From the NCBI GenBank assembly GCA_014155875.1, contig JACEFZ010017880.1, positions 35,633-99,632 on the forward strand: a stretch of DNA of 64,000 bases. The letters run 5' to 3'. Under the pieces are notes generated by a model, which was given only the letters and a program-made list of their open reading frames with translations, was not told where the DNA came from and did not search any database. The DNA is from Cepaea nemoralis. Lineage: Eukaryota > Mollusca > Gastropoda > Stylommatophora > Helicidae. A program made the position numbers and the translations under genes. Positions 51,328 to 60,910 of this stretch are shown here, one piece after another (positions within the stretch are counted from its first letter, which is position 1; every line of letters starts with the position of its first letter).

Positions 51328-52229
51328 GGATGTATAATGATTAATGTCTCCAGATCTTTTTTCCCCGTACAGTGAAAATATTTTCAGAAATATAGAAGAT
51401 ATGGAAGGAATCAATATTGGGGGACGATACATCAATAACATTAGATATGCAGATGATGCAGTCTTGATTGCAGACAATGAACAGGACATGCGACATTTAG
51501 TAGATGCGGTTGTTGTACACAGTGAGTATCTATGGTTAGAATTGAATAGTAAGAAGATACCGATTATGGTCGTCACTGGGAAGAAGGAAATACCACAATG
51601 TGATATACGAGTATATGGGCATATTCTTAAGCAAGTTAATCGGTACAGTTATCTCGGAACAGTCATAACATCTCATGAGAGATGCCTTGAAGAGAAGAAC
51701 AAAAATTGCCATTGCGAAGGTAGCCGTTTGCAAGATGAAAAACATACTGACCAATAAAAAGATATCAATTGAAACGAGAAAAAGGGTGTTGAAGTGCTAC
51801 ATAGAACCTGTACTTTAGTATGGATGTGAAGCAGGGACATTGAGCAGTCAAGCTGAAAAACATCTGATGGCTGTGGAAATGTGGTTTCTGAGGAAAATGC
51901 AAAGAATATATTGAAAAAAATAAACACCAATGAACAAGTCCTTCAAGAAACAAATGAAGATCGTAAACTGATTAGAGTCATTAGACGTAGACAGTCAAAC
52001 TGTTTTGGGCATGTTATGAAAAGAAATGACTTGGAAAACTTGGTGACGACTGGCAAGATCGAATGGAAGACACCAAGGGGAAGACCGAGAAGTAAATATC
52101 TGGATGGCTTGGTCACATGGCATGGTTGAGACAGAAACACAGAGCTGATCCACGACTCTGGTGATCGAGTGAGATGGCAAACATGACCGCCCACGCTTAC
52201 CGGCATGGCACATGATGGATGGATGGATT

Positions 52230-53290
52230 GCAACAACTTGCCGTTGATTCTTTAATGCTTATGTACATTCTTTTCCTTTTTATGTGCGTTCGTTTTCTCT
52301 TTCTTGCGTGTCCCTTGTTACTACAGAAGCTTCGCCATTCCGACTATTCAGATCACAGAATGCCAATCAATGTGGTCAGCGTCCATTGTTGCATTTCAAA
52401 GACCGTGTGAACCAAGGCTGTACAGCACGTGTAGATTGTTTGAATATGAATAATCACTGACCTTTTGTGGGCTTGTGATTACCAAAGAAATTGTAATAAC
52501 GACTTCGTTCATGAATTAACCAGTGTATTGTTTATATAGTTTGAAAGGTCCAAAACTGCGTTATTATTTTCACCGAACTTTATCATATGTGAAGGGTTTC
52601 TTTCAAGTTTTCTTTGATAATATTTTAGCATCAAACAAAACCTCTTAGTTCTATGCAGTCATTACTTTAATCTACCCGTGACTTGGTTCATGCGAAAGGT
52701 GTTGTCATGGTGTTGCCGTCAGTGCATTAACCTTACGTCACGGTAATAATGTGTTCGAATGTCAATTTTGCCTAATGTCGATTGATACAATTTCATAAAA
52801 TGGATAATATAGATTTCTGTGGGATAGTACTCATCATATCCATCGTGTGTTTAACCCCCGGGCTGTAGCAAAAGTACCAGATAATCCTATTTCGTAGTTG
52901 AGATTAAATGGTTTAGCCATCTCACCAGAATGCCCTGGTACCACAAAGAGCCACATTGAAGAAATATAATGGATTCAGAGCATGGGGAGGACCACGTAAA
53001 GGATGGAGTGATGGTGTCAGGAACAACCTTAGAGAAATTAATACAAACTTACAAACAACACAAGAAAGAGTGCATAAAAGAACTTGACATCTCCCACACC
53101 CACCCCCTTGAAACCCTTCACTGAGGTAAATGGAGTGAGAGAAGAAGAAGTAGAGCAAAGAAGAAAGAGAAGTAGGCTGAGAAATAAATTCTCTCTACTC
53201 ACAGAAACTGAGCAAATAAGCAGATATTAAAGAACAAACTAGTCAGTATAAACAACCGAAAGCTCTAGTTTTGAATCTGCGGCATTAAAG
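52230..53290. repeat. segmental duplication, copy 1
   Basis: Direct repeat with 53,390-54,370: both carry 'tatgtgcgtt.gttttc.ctttcttgcgtg', 'gaatatgaataatcact', 'tcaagttttctttgat.atattttag', 'aaaacctcttagttctat' and end with 'aaactgagcaaa.aagcag', 'acaaactagtcagtata' and 'gaaagctctagt'. Copy 1 additionally contains a LINE 3' end (52925-53160). Confidence 0.85.
52925..53160 (+). pseudogene. LINE family F C-terminus and 3' end
   Basis: Translation gives a GGPRKGWSDGVRNNLREINT-type motif, then NLQTTQERVHKRT, followed by LINE-type 3' sequence with a GAGAAGAAGAAG tail at about 53140-53155. The preceding part is broken. Confidence 0.6.
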
Positions 53291-53992
53291 TGAAGGCATC
53301 GTCCCTTATCCAAGCCCAAATGTCGTTTGTTTCAACCTGGCTTCCATGCTTAGTTCCAATGATAAATCTGAGCCGGTGTTATACGCTTAGTGTTTCAACT
53401 AGCTTTCGTTGTTTCTTAAATGTTGATGTACACTTTTCCTTTTCATGTGCGTTTGTTTTCGCTTTCTTGCGTGTTCCTTTAATTACGTCCCTTGTTACTA
53501 CTACGCTTCGACTTTCCGTCTATTCTGACCACAGAATACCAATCACCGGCCTGGGCGTTCATTGTTGTATTTCAAGGACCACGCGAACGAAAGTTGTACA
53601 GCAGGTGTAGAGTGTTTGAGTATGAATAATCACTATCTATGGGCTTGTGATTACCCAAGAAAGGGCCATAACGACGTCGTTTATGGGTTCCTCAATGTAT
53701 TGTTTCTATTGTTAGAAACAAACAAAAATGTGTTTTCGCTGACTTATTATAAATATATCTAGACGGTAGATCAAGACAAGCGGTTTCTCTCAAGTTTTCT
53801 TTGATGATATTTTAGTACCAGATAAAAACCTCTTAGTTCTATACGGTCATTACTTTCACCTGCCCGTGACATGGTTCATGCGAATACCCCCTCCCCTCCC
53901 CCTTTCCGCCTACACCTTTTAAAAACTTCACTGGAGTAAATGGAGGAAAAGAAGAAGTAGTTTGAGAAATAAATTCTCACTACTTAAAGCCC

Positions 53993-54197
53993 GTCTCCCT
54001 GGCGAAGCGATTACCCAAGAAAGGGTAAACGGCTTTCGCCGTAACCCCGTATATTCTCGTGAGTAACGCAACTGCGCCCGAACCAGTCGGTCGCGCAGAA
54101 AGCAATGGCAAACTACTGAGCGAAATCATGTCTAGTACATCAACAGCAGCTGAAAAATGCTGATGTTGACTGCAACGTCCTGTAAGGGATATGCAAC
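53993..54197 (+). mobile_element. tRNA-derived SINE family 1
   Basis: Starts GCCCGTCTCCCTGGCGAAGC (A-box-like). The tRNA B-box region is altered (GCGCCCGAACCAGTCGG). Core 'cgcagaaagcaatggcaaactactgagcg' and end 'gactgcaacgtcctgtaagggatatgcaac'. Absent from duplication copy 1. Confidence 0.9.
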
Positions 54198-54199
54198 AT

Positions 54200-54271
<72 letters not shown>
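54200..54271. repeat. (CA)n microsatellite at a SINE 3' end
   Basis: About 35 pure CA units directly following the SINE. Copy 1 of the duplication has only CTCACAG here. Confidence 0.95.
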
Positions 54272-54274
<3 letters not shown>

Positions 54275-54594
54275 GAGCAAAGAAGCAGAGATTCAAGGAC
54301 AAACTAGTCAGTATACAAAGTCGAAAGCTCTAGTGACCACACTGGGGTTCGAATCTACTCCCTTCAAACGACGACATCGTCTCCCGTAAGGAACATGTGT
54401 ACCTCTATGCTCCGTGGTGGTTTGTTTTGTCTTTGACTTCCTTGTTTAATCCCATACATGTCTGCACTGATAGTTGTGATTATGCATGTGTTATACATGT
54501 CATTCTGTTACTAACTTTGCCTCTCTTACCCAGTGTTTTGCCTTCTGATTCAATGTGTTATGTTTCCTTGTTTCTTGGACTGGGAGCTGTGGTA

Positions 54595-54850
54595 GGGTAG
54601 CGGCTAGACGCTCGCCTGCCGGCCTGGTGGCCACCGGTTCGATCCGCACTGAGGCGGATTCCAATTTGTTTGTTTAACTTGACAGTGGCTCGCGGGTAAA
54701 CTCAGCCTAAACATGGTACCTGGAAATGTTCGTCGATGTAAAGGCGACCACATCACCCACCGGGTTCCGATTGTTCTACAAACATAATATTCTAGCACCA
54801 TTTACCTAAAGCGTCTTAATGCGCGTAAATTGGTCCTTTACTTAATTTTT
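54595..54850 (+). mobile_element. tRNA-derived SINE family 3, near full length
   Basis: Head GTAGGGTAGCGGCTAGACGC, 'tcgcctgccggcctggtggcca', B-box CCGGTTCGATCCGC, 'ctgaggcggattcc', body 'ggctcgcgggtaaactcagcctaaacatggtacctggaaatgttcg', 'aaaggcgaccacatcacccaccgggttccgattgttctacaaacata', end 'ctagcaccatttacctaaagcgtcttaatgcgcgtaaa'. The best full copy along with 56.34 kb. Confidence 0.85.
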
Positions 54851-55194
54851 TTATATGTCTTCGATTGGCCAAGCCAAAGCTGATGGGTATTAAAGTATAT
54901 TAAACTCGTCCTTGTCATTATATCTGTTTTTGTCTTTATGCGGAGTCTGTGTGTAGTTGTCTGCAACAGAAACAGTTGACTACAGGAAACCACACCCTGA
55001 CAACATTGGCCATGTTGAAGACGGGTATGTCGGAAAAGCTGTACACAGACACTGTCTGCGTGTTTGCTTGTCTGTCGGGTAACAGTAATGAAACCCATCT
55101 CACTGTTATCGTTGTGTTCAATGTCTGTGGTCAGTAAAGAATCCACAGTCACACCTTGGAGCGTATTAGGTATATGGTGCTTATCTTATATTTA
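54851..55194. other. unassigned sequence
   Basis: No gene or repeat supported. Confidence 0.4.
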
Positions 55195-55390
55195 TATAGA
55201 CTAATCGTACTCCATAGCTGATATGGTCAATATCACACTGGCCGTATTTATTCCCCGTGATATATCCTGGTAGTTATGTGATAAATGGACAATTAGACAT
55301 CCAAGGCAATGTGTAAAATTCCGCCTCGATGGGAATTCCACCACATGCTCACGGGGTGGGCTGGTAAACGTGCTAGCCACTACGCCAGTT
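55195..55390 (-). repeat. SINE family 3 copy (minus)
   Basis: The reverse complement starts TGGCGTAGTGGCTAGCACGT (A-box region) with 'gtggaattcccatcgaggcgg', followed by 'ataactaccaggatatatcacggggaataaatacggccagtgtgatattg'. A family member with a degraded B-box. Confidence 0.7.
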
Positions 55391-55650
55391 ACTGAGAAAA
55401 CTAGAGGCTGCAACAATAAAACAAGCAGTCACGACAGTCTTCAGTGGCGTCCGACCAAGCTTGCATTTAATAATTATCTGCTGTGCATGATAATTATATT
55501 GCAAGCTTCAATTAAATGTTAAATTAGGGTATTTTAACATGGGCAAGGGAGTGTGGAGGTGGCGGTGAGGAGAAGCTGAGAGGTCACGATGTCCGCCGGG
55601 ATCAGAAGGTACAGGGTTTGATCCCCACAAACAGCTGGCAGCTTTCCCGA
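55391..55650. other. unassigned sequence
   Basis: An inverted repeat AAGCTTGCA...TGCAAGCTT (55458-55507: AAGCTTGCATTTAATAATTA / TAATTATATTGCAAGCTT) forms a hairpin. Otherwise ordinary. Confidence 0.5.
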
Positions 55651-55654
55651 GAAA

Positions 55655-55905
55655 CCAGGAGTCTCCGTGGCCAAGTGGTTATGCCGCTGGCCTCGCTCCC
55701 CTGAGGATGTGGGGTCGATTCCAGGCTACGACGTTTTGTTCACGAGTGCAGTTTTCTCGGAGACTCCTGCGGGGTCGCTGGAGCTACGGAGCTGCTACTC
55801 TGCTTTGTGTGGCGCTGTCGACAGGCTGGCCTGCGGAAAGATACCGAGCCATATGGGATAAAACCCGGTGCAATGAAGTCGATTCTCTCGACTCTTTAAC
55901 TTTTT
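55655..55905 (+). mobile_element. tRNA-derived SINE family 2
   Basis: Starts AGGAGTCTCCGTGGCCAAGTGGTTATGCC with a perfect A-box (TGGCCAAGTGG). The B-box GGTCGATTCC is about 45 bp later, then a ~150-bp body and a T-rich end (55902-55912). The first ~90 bp would fold close to a type-II (long variable arm) tRNA, but the fold is not intact, so I do not call a functional tRNA. Confidence 0.75.
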
Positions 55906-55939
55906 TTTTTTAATCTCTGGTTACAAGAAACATTGACAT

Positions 55940-55962
55940 CCCCCCCCCCCCCCCCCCCCCCA
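55940..55962. repeat. poly-C tract
   Basis: A run of about 23 C bases followed by CACACCCCC. Confidence 0.9.
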
Positions 55963-56330
55963 CACCCCCTCTTAACTATTGGATTGTGAAGTAGAATACC
56001 TCGCCTTCTCCGATAACGGTAAAACATAGGAAGTCTCGTGTAAAAGCTAAGGACGTTAAAAATCCCGCGGAACGTTATAATACCACAGAGTAAGCCGTAA
56101 TGCCATTGCGCTGGTAACGTTATTACGAAAGATAAACCTACCTACGGGTTAGATAGAGCCCGTGACATTGGATGAAACCTGTCTAGAAAAAGTGGCACCT
56201 TACATGTGTGCAAGCCGAAGTGAGACACTCCGATCTTTGAAGAGCATAACTGTGTGCGAGGCACTCACCTCGGCTGAGGCAAGAAGATGAAGATATTTCA
56301 ACTTATCTGTTCTCTCAGTTGGGGAGCACT
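55963..56330. other. unassigned sequence
   Basis: No gene or repeat recognised. Confidence 0.4.
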
Positions 56331-56334
56331 GTGC

Positions 56335-56572
56335 TGTAGTGGCTAGACGCTCGACCGCCAACATGGTGGTCAAAGGTCCGAACCCGCATCGGGACGGATG
56401 TTTATAAATCCTCGGGCTCCCAGGGCCGCCCTAGCCTGGCATGGAGATCTGGAAATGTCCTGGACAATAATGGCGGCCGGAGTGACCGTGACCGCATCAC
56501 CCAGCGAGTCTCTATTGGTCTGTACAAATATAGCTCTAGGACCATATACCACATGCGCCAGGGCTTGTGTAA
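56335..56572 (+). mobile_element. tRNA-derived SINE family 3, near full length
   Basis: Head TGTAGTGGCTAGACGCTCGA, B-box-like AGGTCCGAACCCGC, 'atcgggacgga', 'ctcgggctcccagggccgccctagcctggcatgg', 'tggaaatgtcctggacaataatggcggccgg', 'catcacccagcgagtctctattggtctgtacaaata', 'ctctaggaccatataccacatgcgcc'. Its end merges with the following minisatellite. Confidence 0.85.
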
Positions 56573-57297
56573 GTGTGTAAACTGACGTGTACATCCCCGC
56601 AACACAGTGTGTAAGTGTGTATACTGGCGTGTACATCCCCGCAACACAGTGTGTAAGTGTGTCTACTGACATGTACATTCCCCGCAACACAGTGTGTAAA
56701 TGTGTATACTGACATGTACATCCCCCGCAACACAGTGTGTAAATGTGTATACTGACATGGACATCCCTCACAACACAGCGTGTAAGTGTGTATACTGACA
56801 TGGACATGCCCCACAAGACAGTGTGTTAGTGTGTATACTGGCATGTACATCCCCCGCAACACAGTGTGTAAATGTGTATACTGACATGTACATCCCCCGC
56901 AACACAGCGTGTAAGTGTGTATACTGACATGGACATGCCTCACAACACAGCGTGTAAGTGTGTATACTGACATGGACATGCCTCACAACACAGCGTATAA
57001 GTGTGTATACTGACATGGACATGCCCCACAACACAGTGTGTTAGTGTGTATACTGGCATGTACATCCCCCGCAACACAGTGTGTAAGTGTGTATACTGAC
57101 ATGGACATGCCTCACAACACAGCGTGTAAGTGTGTATACTGACATGTACATCCCTCACAACACAGCGTGTAAGTGTGTATACTGACATGGACATGCCCCA
57201 CAAGACAGTGTGTTAGTGTGTATACTGGCATGTACATCCCCCGCAACACAGTGTGTAAATGTGTATACTGACATGTACATCCCCCGCAACACAGCGT
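56573..57297. repeat. 43-bp minisatellite, about 17 copies
   Basis: Unit ACAGTGTGTAAGTGTGTATA + CTGACATGTACATCCCCCGC + AAC, with T/A and GACATG/GGCATG variants. A block (GACAGTGTGTTAGTGTGTAT onward) recurs at 56,817 and 57,205, about nine units apart. Cys/Tyr/Thr-rich minus frames are by-products. Confidence 0.95.
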
Positions 57298-57343
57298 GAG
57301 TAGTAGGATAGGTGGTAACTGATTAGCATTTCTGGATTGTGGT

Positions 57344-57574
57344 GCTGGATTGACCCCAATCCAGCTGGATTGGGGTTAGGGGTTAGGGGTTTGGGGTTAG
57401 GGGTTAGGGTTAGGGGTTAGGGGTTAGGGTTAGGGTTAGGGGTTAGGGTTAGGGGTTAGGGGTTAGGGTTAGGGTTAGGGGTTAGGGTTAGGGTTTAGGG
57501 GTTAGGGTTAGGGTTTCTGTGTGCTCCTAATTATAATTTCTGGATTGACCTCGCTGGATTGTCCCCAATCCAGC
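57344..57574. repeat. interstitial telomeric array flanked by matching hairpins
   Basis: 57371-57514 consists of TTAGGG and TTAGGGG units on the plus strand. It is bracketed by two near-identical inverted repeats with stem GCTGGATTG / CAATCCAGC and loop ACCC or TCCC (57344-57365 and 57553-57574), each preceded by TTTCTGGATTG. Confidence 0.9.
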
Positions 57575-57734
57575 TTGGGACCAGGGCGGTTTGGGTAGGG
57601 TAGGTATCTAGGTCATATGTAAGGGTCGATAATTCTAATAAAAGATGTGTTTTTCTAAGAGCAGATAACTGTGTGTATAATATTTTAACTAATTGTAAAA
57701 AATAAATAAAAAACATAAATAAATAAACAACAAC

Positions 57735-57800
57735 CAGGGGCGCGCGGCGGCGGGCGCAGGAGCAAGCGCGGCCGATCGGTCGCGTGGAGCGGTCGACCCC
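57735..57800. other. short CpG-dense island
   Basis: About 65 bp with very high GC and many CpGs (GGCGCGCGGCGGCGGGCGCA...), including the near-palindrome CGCGGCCGATCGGTCGCG, in an otherwise AT-rich neighbourhood of A/T repeats (57690-57735). No gene supported. Confidence 0.7.
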
Positions 57801-57964
57801 AGTAAAACAATGTCTTTTAGTACCCAAGTGGCCAGTCATTGCTGAGTGATCACTAGTCGGTTATTGACGAGTATTGTGGTTGGGGTTAGGTGGGTCGAAG
57901 TCTCGAACCGCGCCGGGTGTCATATGAAAATTATAATAAGTAAAAAGGTATATATGGCGTGTAT

Positions 57965-58690
57965 ATGATCTGTAGTGGGTCGTAGTGGCTTATAAAACTA
58001 TCATCATATAGATTACACCTCTTCAAATGAAAACCTTAAAAAAGTAAAGATGGCATGTAGTAACGGTTGTAAGGGGGCGTGGCTTCGTGGTATTCGTTGT
58101 TAAGGGGTTGGTGAGTGGTGATGTACCTATATTAACAGCTTCCGAACAATTTAAAGGGATGGGCGAGTTGCGAAGTGGCTAAGTAATGCGTCGGTTCCTT
58201 GCTAAGAGACAGAGGAGGTGCTAGATAAAGGCTCCAGGTCGTTGTCAAGGGGTTGGTGAGTGTACAAATAGCTAAATAACTGCTTCTGATCCTTGTTAAG
58301 AGGTGGGCGAGGGCGGATTGGTTGGATAATTACGCCCGTTCCTTGGTAAGAGCCAGGGTGATCGAGTGGAGAAGTGGGTAAATATAAGCATGGAGGTATA
58401 CCACCGACACATTCAACGCATAATTTCGGCGTCGGTCGTCAGAAGACCAAGGATATTTTCATTATATGTCTATTGTAAAGGGGTCGACTGTTGTTATAAC
58501 GGGGTTACTATTATCTATAGTGGCTGGGACTTAAATACTATCAGCATACCGGTTACAGCTCTTCAAATGAAAACTTTTAAAGTGTAAAGATGGCCGATGG
58601 TTTTAGTGGGTATGACTTTGTGATATTCGTTGTTAAGGGGTGGGGTGAGTGGATGTGTAACTAGATAAACGCTTCCAAACACTATCATCG
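57965..58690. repeat. ~525-bp-offset direct repeat and ~60-bp minisatellite
   Basis: 57,970-58,150 and 58,500-58,685 share GCTCTTCAAATGAAAAC, AAGATGGC and TATTCGTTGTTAAGGGGT in order. Between them several copies of 'cgttgttaaggggttggtgagtg...aactagataa.cgcttcc' repeat at about 60-bp spacing (58,098-58,360). Confidence 0.75.
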
Positions 58691-59815
58691 GGTTCGAATC
58701 CCAGTGGGGTGGTCTAGTGGTAAAAAATTTTGATAATAGGTTTACTTAGTTGTGATTTCGAGCTGGTTGTTATTAACCCGGTTTTTTTTAGAAAAGTAGA
58801 GGGGGTGTGCGGTTTGGGGAGTATTTTGGGGGGTCCCCCGACACCGTGGAAGTGACAGGTTCGAATCTGGGAACTTTGTCGTGGGAAAGATTTCCAGTCA
58901 TCAAGGTGGGGGTGTCGTCGCGGCCACAAGTCCCACCGCTGATGAAAAAACAGGCAGCAGATTTCACCATTGTACCTACGAGTCACAAAATATAACTAAC
59001 TTAACATTCAGAATATGACCTCAACAGTGTTGCCAAAAATCAATACTTATTCTCATAACGGCTAATCCATGGGATTATCCCCTCGTAATGACCAAGTGGG
59101 TTTAAATAATATTTCTATATTTCCGCCATTGCAAATAGTTCCGATATTAAAAAATTTCATAAAAAGGTTTGGAAGGGGATTAAAAGTTTAACACCTATTG
59201 TCGGGACATCCAGTAAAATCAATAACACTACCCCGATTTTTCTCTAATTGCCTTTGGAGATTATGGGCTAGTGTATGTGTCCTTATTTAGTTAAAACAGG
59301 GGGTATGAGTAGGAGATATCACAAACAGTATCAGCATGTGCCACTCTGATTTTAAATATCAGTAGTTCGTTTTTCTTGTGACATTGAAAACGCTTGTGGC
59401 TTGAAGACGGATGGTGTACTTGTTATTGGGTGGTTATATAGATTGACCAGTATTAAGTTGATAAGGGCACCCTGTAAAGGCATCGTAGCTGTGTTGTGAC
59501 TTGTCGCCTTTACATCCGGGTGTAAAATAACCAAAAAAATTTTACATCAACTCAGGCATGCCTCTATATAGCTGCCTGCGAACATGGCTAGAGTCTACTT
59601 TTGGAAAGTATCGTGTATCTGTGTATACGGGTTTACCACTGCTTTAGATGTGGGGTATTATTAGAAAGCGGCCGTTATGTCTACTTATCAAATATGTTGC
59701 CTTACAGAGCTGGGATAGTATCTATGTGTCTGCTACGTTGTATGTTTGTTTTTTGCCTTTATATTTGGGGGAGTTTCATGCGGTTGTCTAGTGAAATTTT
59801 TAAAAACTATGTCTC
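58691..59815. other. unassigned sequence
   Basis: Contains an isolated GGGTTCGAATCCC (58690-58702), a GGTCTAGTGGT (58710-58720) and a GGTTCGAATCTGGG (58857-58870), the last perhaps a SINE B-box. No complete element can be drawn. The rest shows nothing. Confidence 0.4.
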
Positions 59816-59819
59816 AGAA

Positions 59820-60060
59820 TCCACAACGCCACTGGCATTAAGGCTTTTCAATTGTCTGCTCTTGACCACCTTCAAGCATACAAAAGTACGGGTTCTATGT
59901 ATACTTTAAAAACCTCCTTTTATTTTTCATTACAGTTTCAACTTTATATTAGCATATGTTTTTCCCAAATTTGCAAAAAACAACCTTCATCACAGCATTC
60001 TTTTCCAACGCTTTAAAGCCACCTCCTATCAACATTTTTTTTCTTTCCTTTTATGCTCAC
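59820..60060 (-). pseudogene. strongly degraded LINE family A fragment
   Basis: On the minus strand, order and spacing match 9840-10010 (the codons around CKMKNILTNKK and R.LRCYIEPV.LYGCE), but with many substitutions ('agtacgggttctatgtatac', 'ccttcatcacagcattcttttc'). Recognised only by alignment with less degraded copies. Confidence 0.5.
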
Positions 60061-60750
60061 GGCTACCGTTTCCCCCTTTCAAGCCCATGCCCCTACTCGT
60101 AGTATTATGTGGTAGAAGTAAAACCCAAAATCTCACAAGATAGACATGATTACCCCAAAAGTATTGGACCTTGGGAAACGGCTACTCCGGGGAAAGAGGG
60201 CTTGTATCTGTCACATCGTATGGATACAGCCCAGACACGTGGTTAAAAGGGATACTACAGAAGAAAAAAAAAAGGTATTATGTTGGCATCGAACCAGGGG
60301 GCCTAATTCGTGATGACCACCATGTACGGAGTGATTCTGCCCCCTCGTCAACAGGGCGTCGGAGGTTTAAAAGGGTGTTCATTCTCTCCTTTTTTATTCC
60401 GAGTCGTCATAGGGTACCAAGTAACAGTAAAGAACACGAAACTACTACACCAAAAAACCCCTATACACCACAAGGCAGTTTCGAAATAATATACACAACT
60501 ATAATCAAGTCATCACAGTATTTAACTAACCCGTTCTCATAGACATAGAGGAGAGATGTGAGCACCGAGGCCAGTTGGGGGAGGTGTACCTTTTACTTAA
60601 CTCTACGGGTCATACACCGACGAGTGTTTAGCTATATTTATCATATAATATTACCCGTGAACCAACAACTTCCCCCGGGCGTCTTAGGCTTCTATATAAC
60701 ATGAAATTTACGTACCCGCTGTCCTGACCGCAAAGTTATCGTTCTCAGAG
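60061..60750. other. unassigned sequence
   Basis: A 123-codon plus frame (60171-60542) shows no recognised domain. It begins in sequence of SINE or LINE character and I do not consider it a gene. Confidence 0.4.
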
Positions 60751-60754
60751 CAAC

Positions 60755-60910
60755 ATTTACACTTTCATTAAATTTTTCTGCCTGGCCAAAGGGGTCTTTG
60801 CGCTTTCCGCAGAAACCTATTCCAAAGCTAATATATGTTTTTTAAGTGTCGGGTCATTACCACATTTCACATCCTGACAAAAATACGGTTCATGTTCCAC
60901 TCCAACAGTC
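60755..60910 (-). pseudogene. second degraded LINE family A fragment
   Basis: Plus-strand 'tttttctgcctggccaaaggggtctttgcgctttccgcagaaacc' parallels the 9750-9800 block (NEWFLRKMQRIPW region on the minus strand), followed by 'tcacatcctgacaaaaatacgg'. Confidence 0.5.

Larger units (their letters stand above)
49395..52225 (+). pseudogene. LINE family A, nearly full length, broken by a GAA array and a SINE-like insertion
   Basis: In order: endonuclease C-terminal part (49414-49755; LYTWKSSGDKIRNQIDYFVI), linker (49762-50013), RT start (50274-50650; GQTAGPDMITTDMIKSLSSF, SIFITLPKKPRAVDCGDYRT, QFGFLKNSGTR), a 260-bp purine triplet array, KRGVRQG at 51045-51066, an insertion (51071-51327), then SPDLFSPYSENIFRNIEDME, the catalytic IRYADDAVLIAD (51440-51475), NRYSYLGTVITSHERCLEE, VLQETNEDRKLIRVIRRRQS and LENLVTTGKIEWKTPRGRPR. 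It ends CATGGCACATGATGGATGGA. Roughly 90 RT residues between the LKNSGTR and KRGVRQG motifs are missing. Several frameshifts are present, and it is inactive. Confidence 0.88.
53390..54370. repeat. segmental duplication, copy 2 (carries SINE and CA array)
   Basis: Homologous to copy 1 in the same orientation, with a SINE plus (CA)n inserted between 'aaattctcactactta' and 'aaactgagcaaagaagcag'. The copy retains only the last part of the LINE F 3' end (53905-53960). Confidence 0.85.

Noticed and set aside
55655..55740. Candidate leucine/serine-type tRNA gene (TGGCCAAGTGG and GGTCGATTCC)
   Set aside because: The A-box is good but the B-box is altered, the acceptor stem does not close, and a SINE body follows. 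I call it a SINE.
58690..58870. tRNA gene from GGTCTAGTGGT and GGTTCGAATCTGGG
   Set aside because: The boxes are about 140 bp apart with no foldable arms, far too long without an intron signal. Probably SINE relics.
60171..60542. 123-codon plus-strand frame as a gene
   Set aside because: The composition is not protein-like, it includes a poly-A-encoded lysine run, and it sits in degraded repeat DNA.
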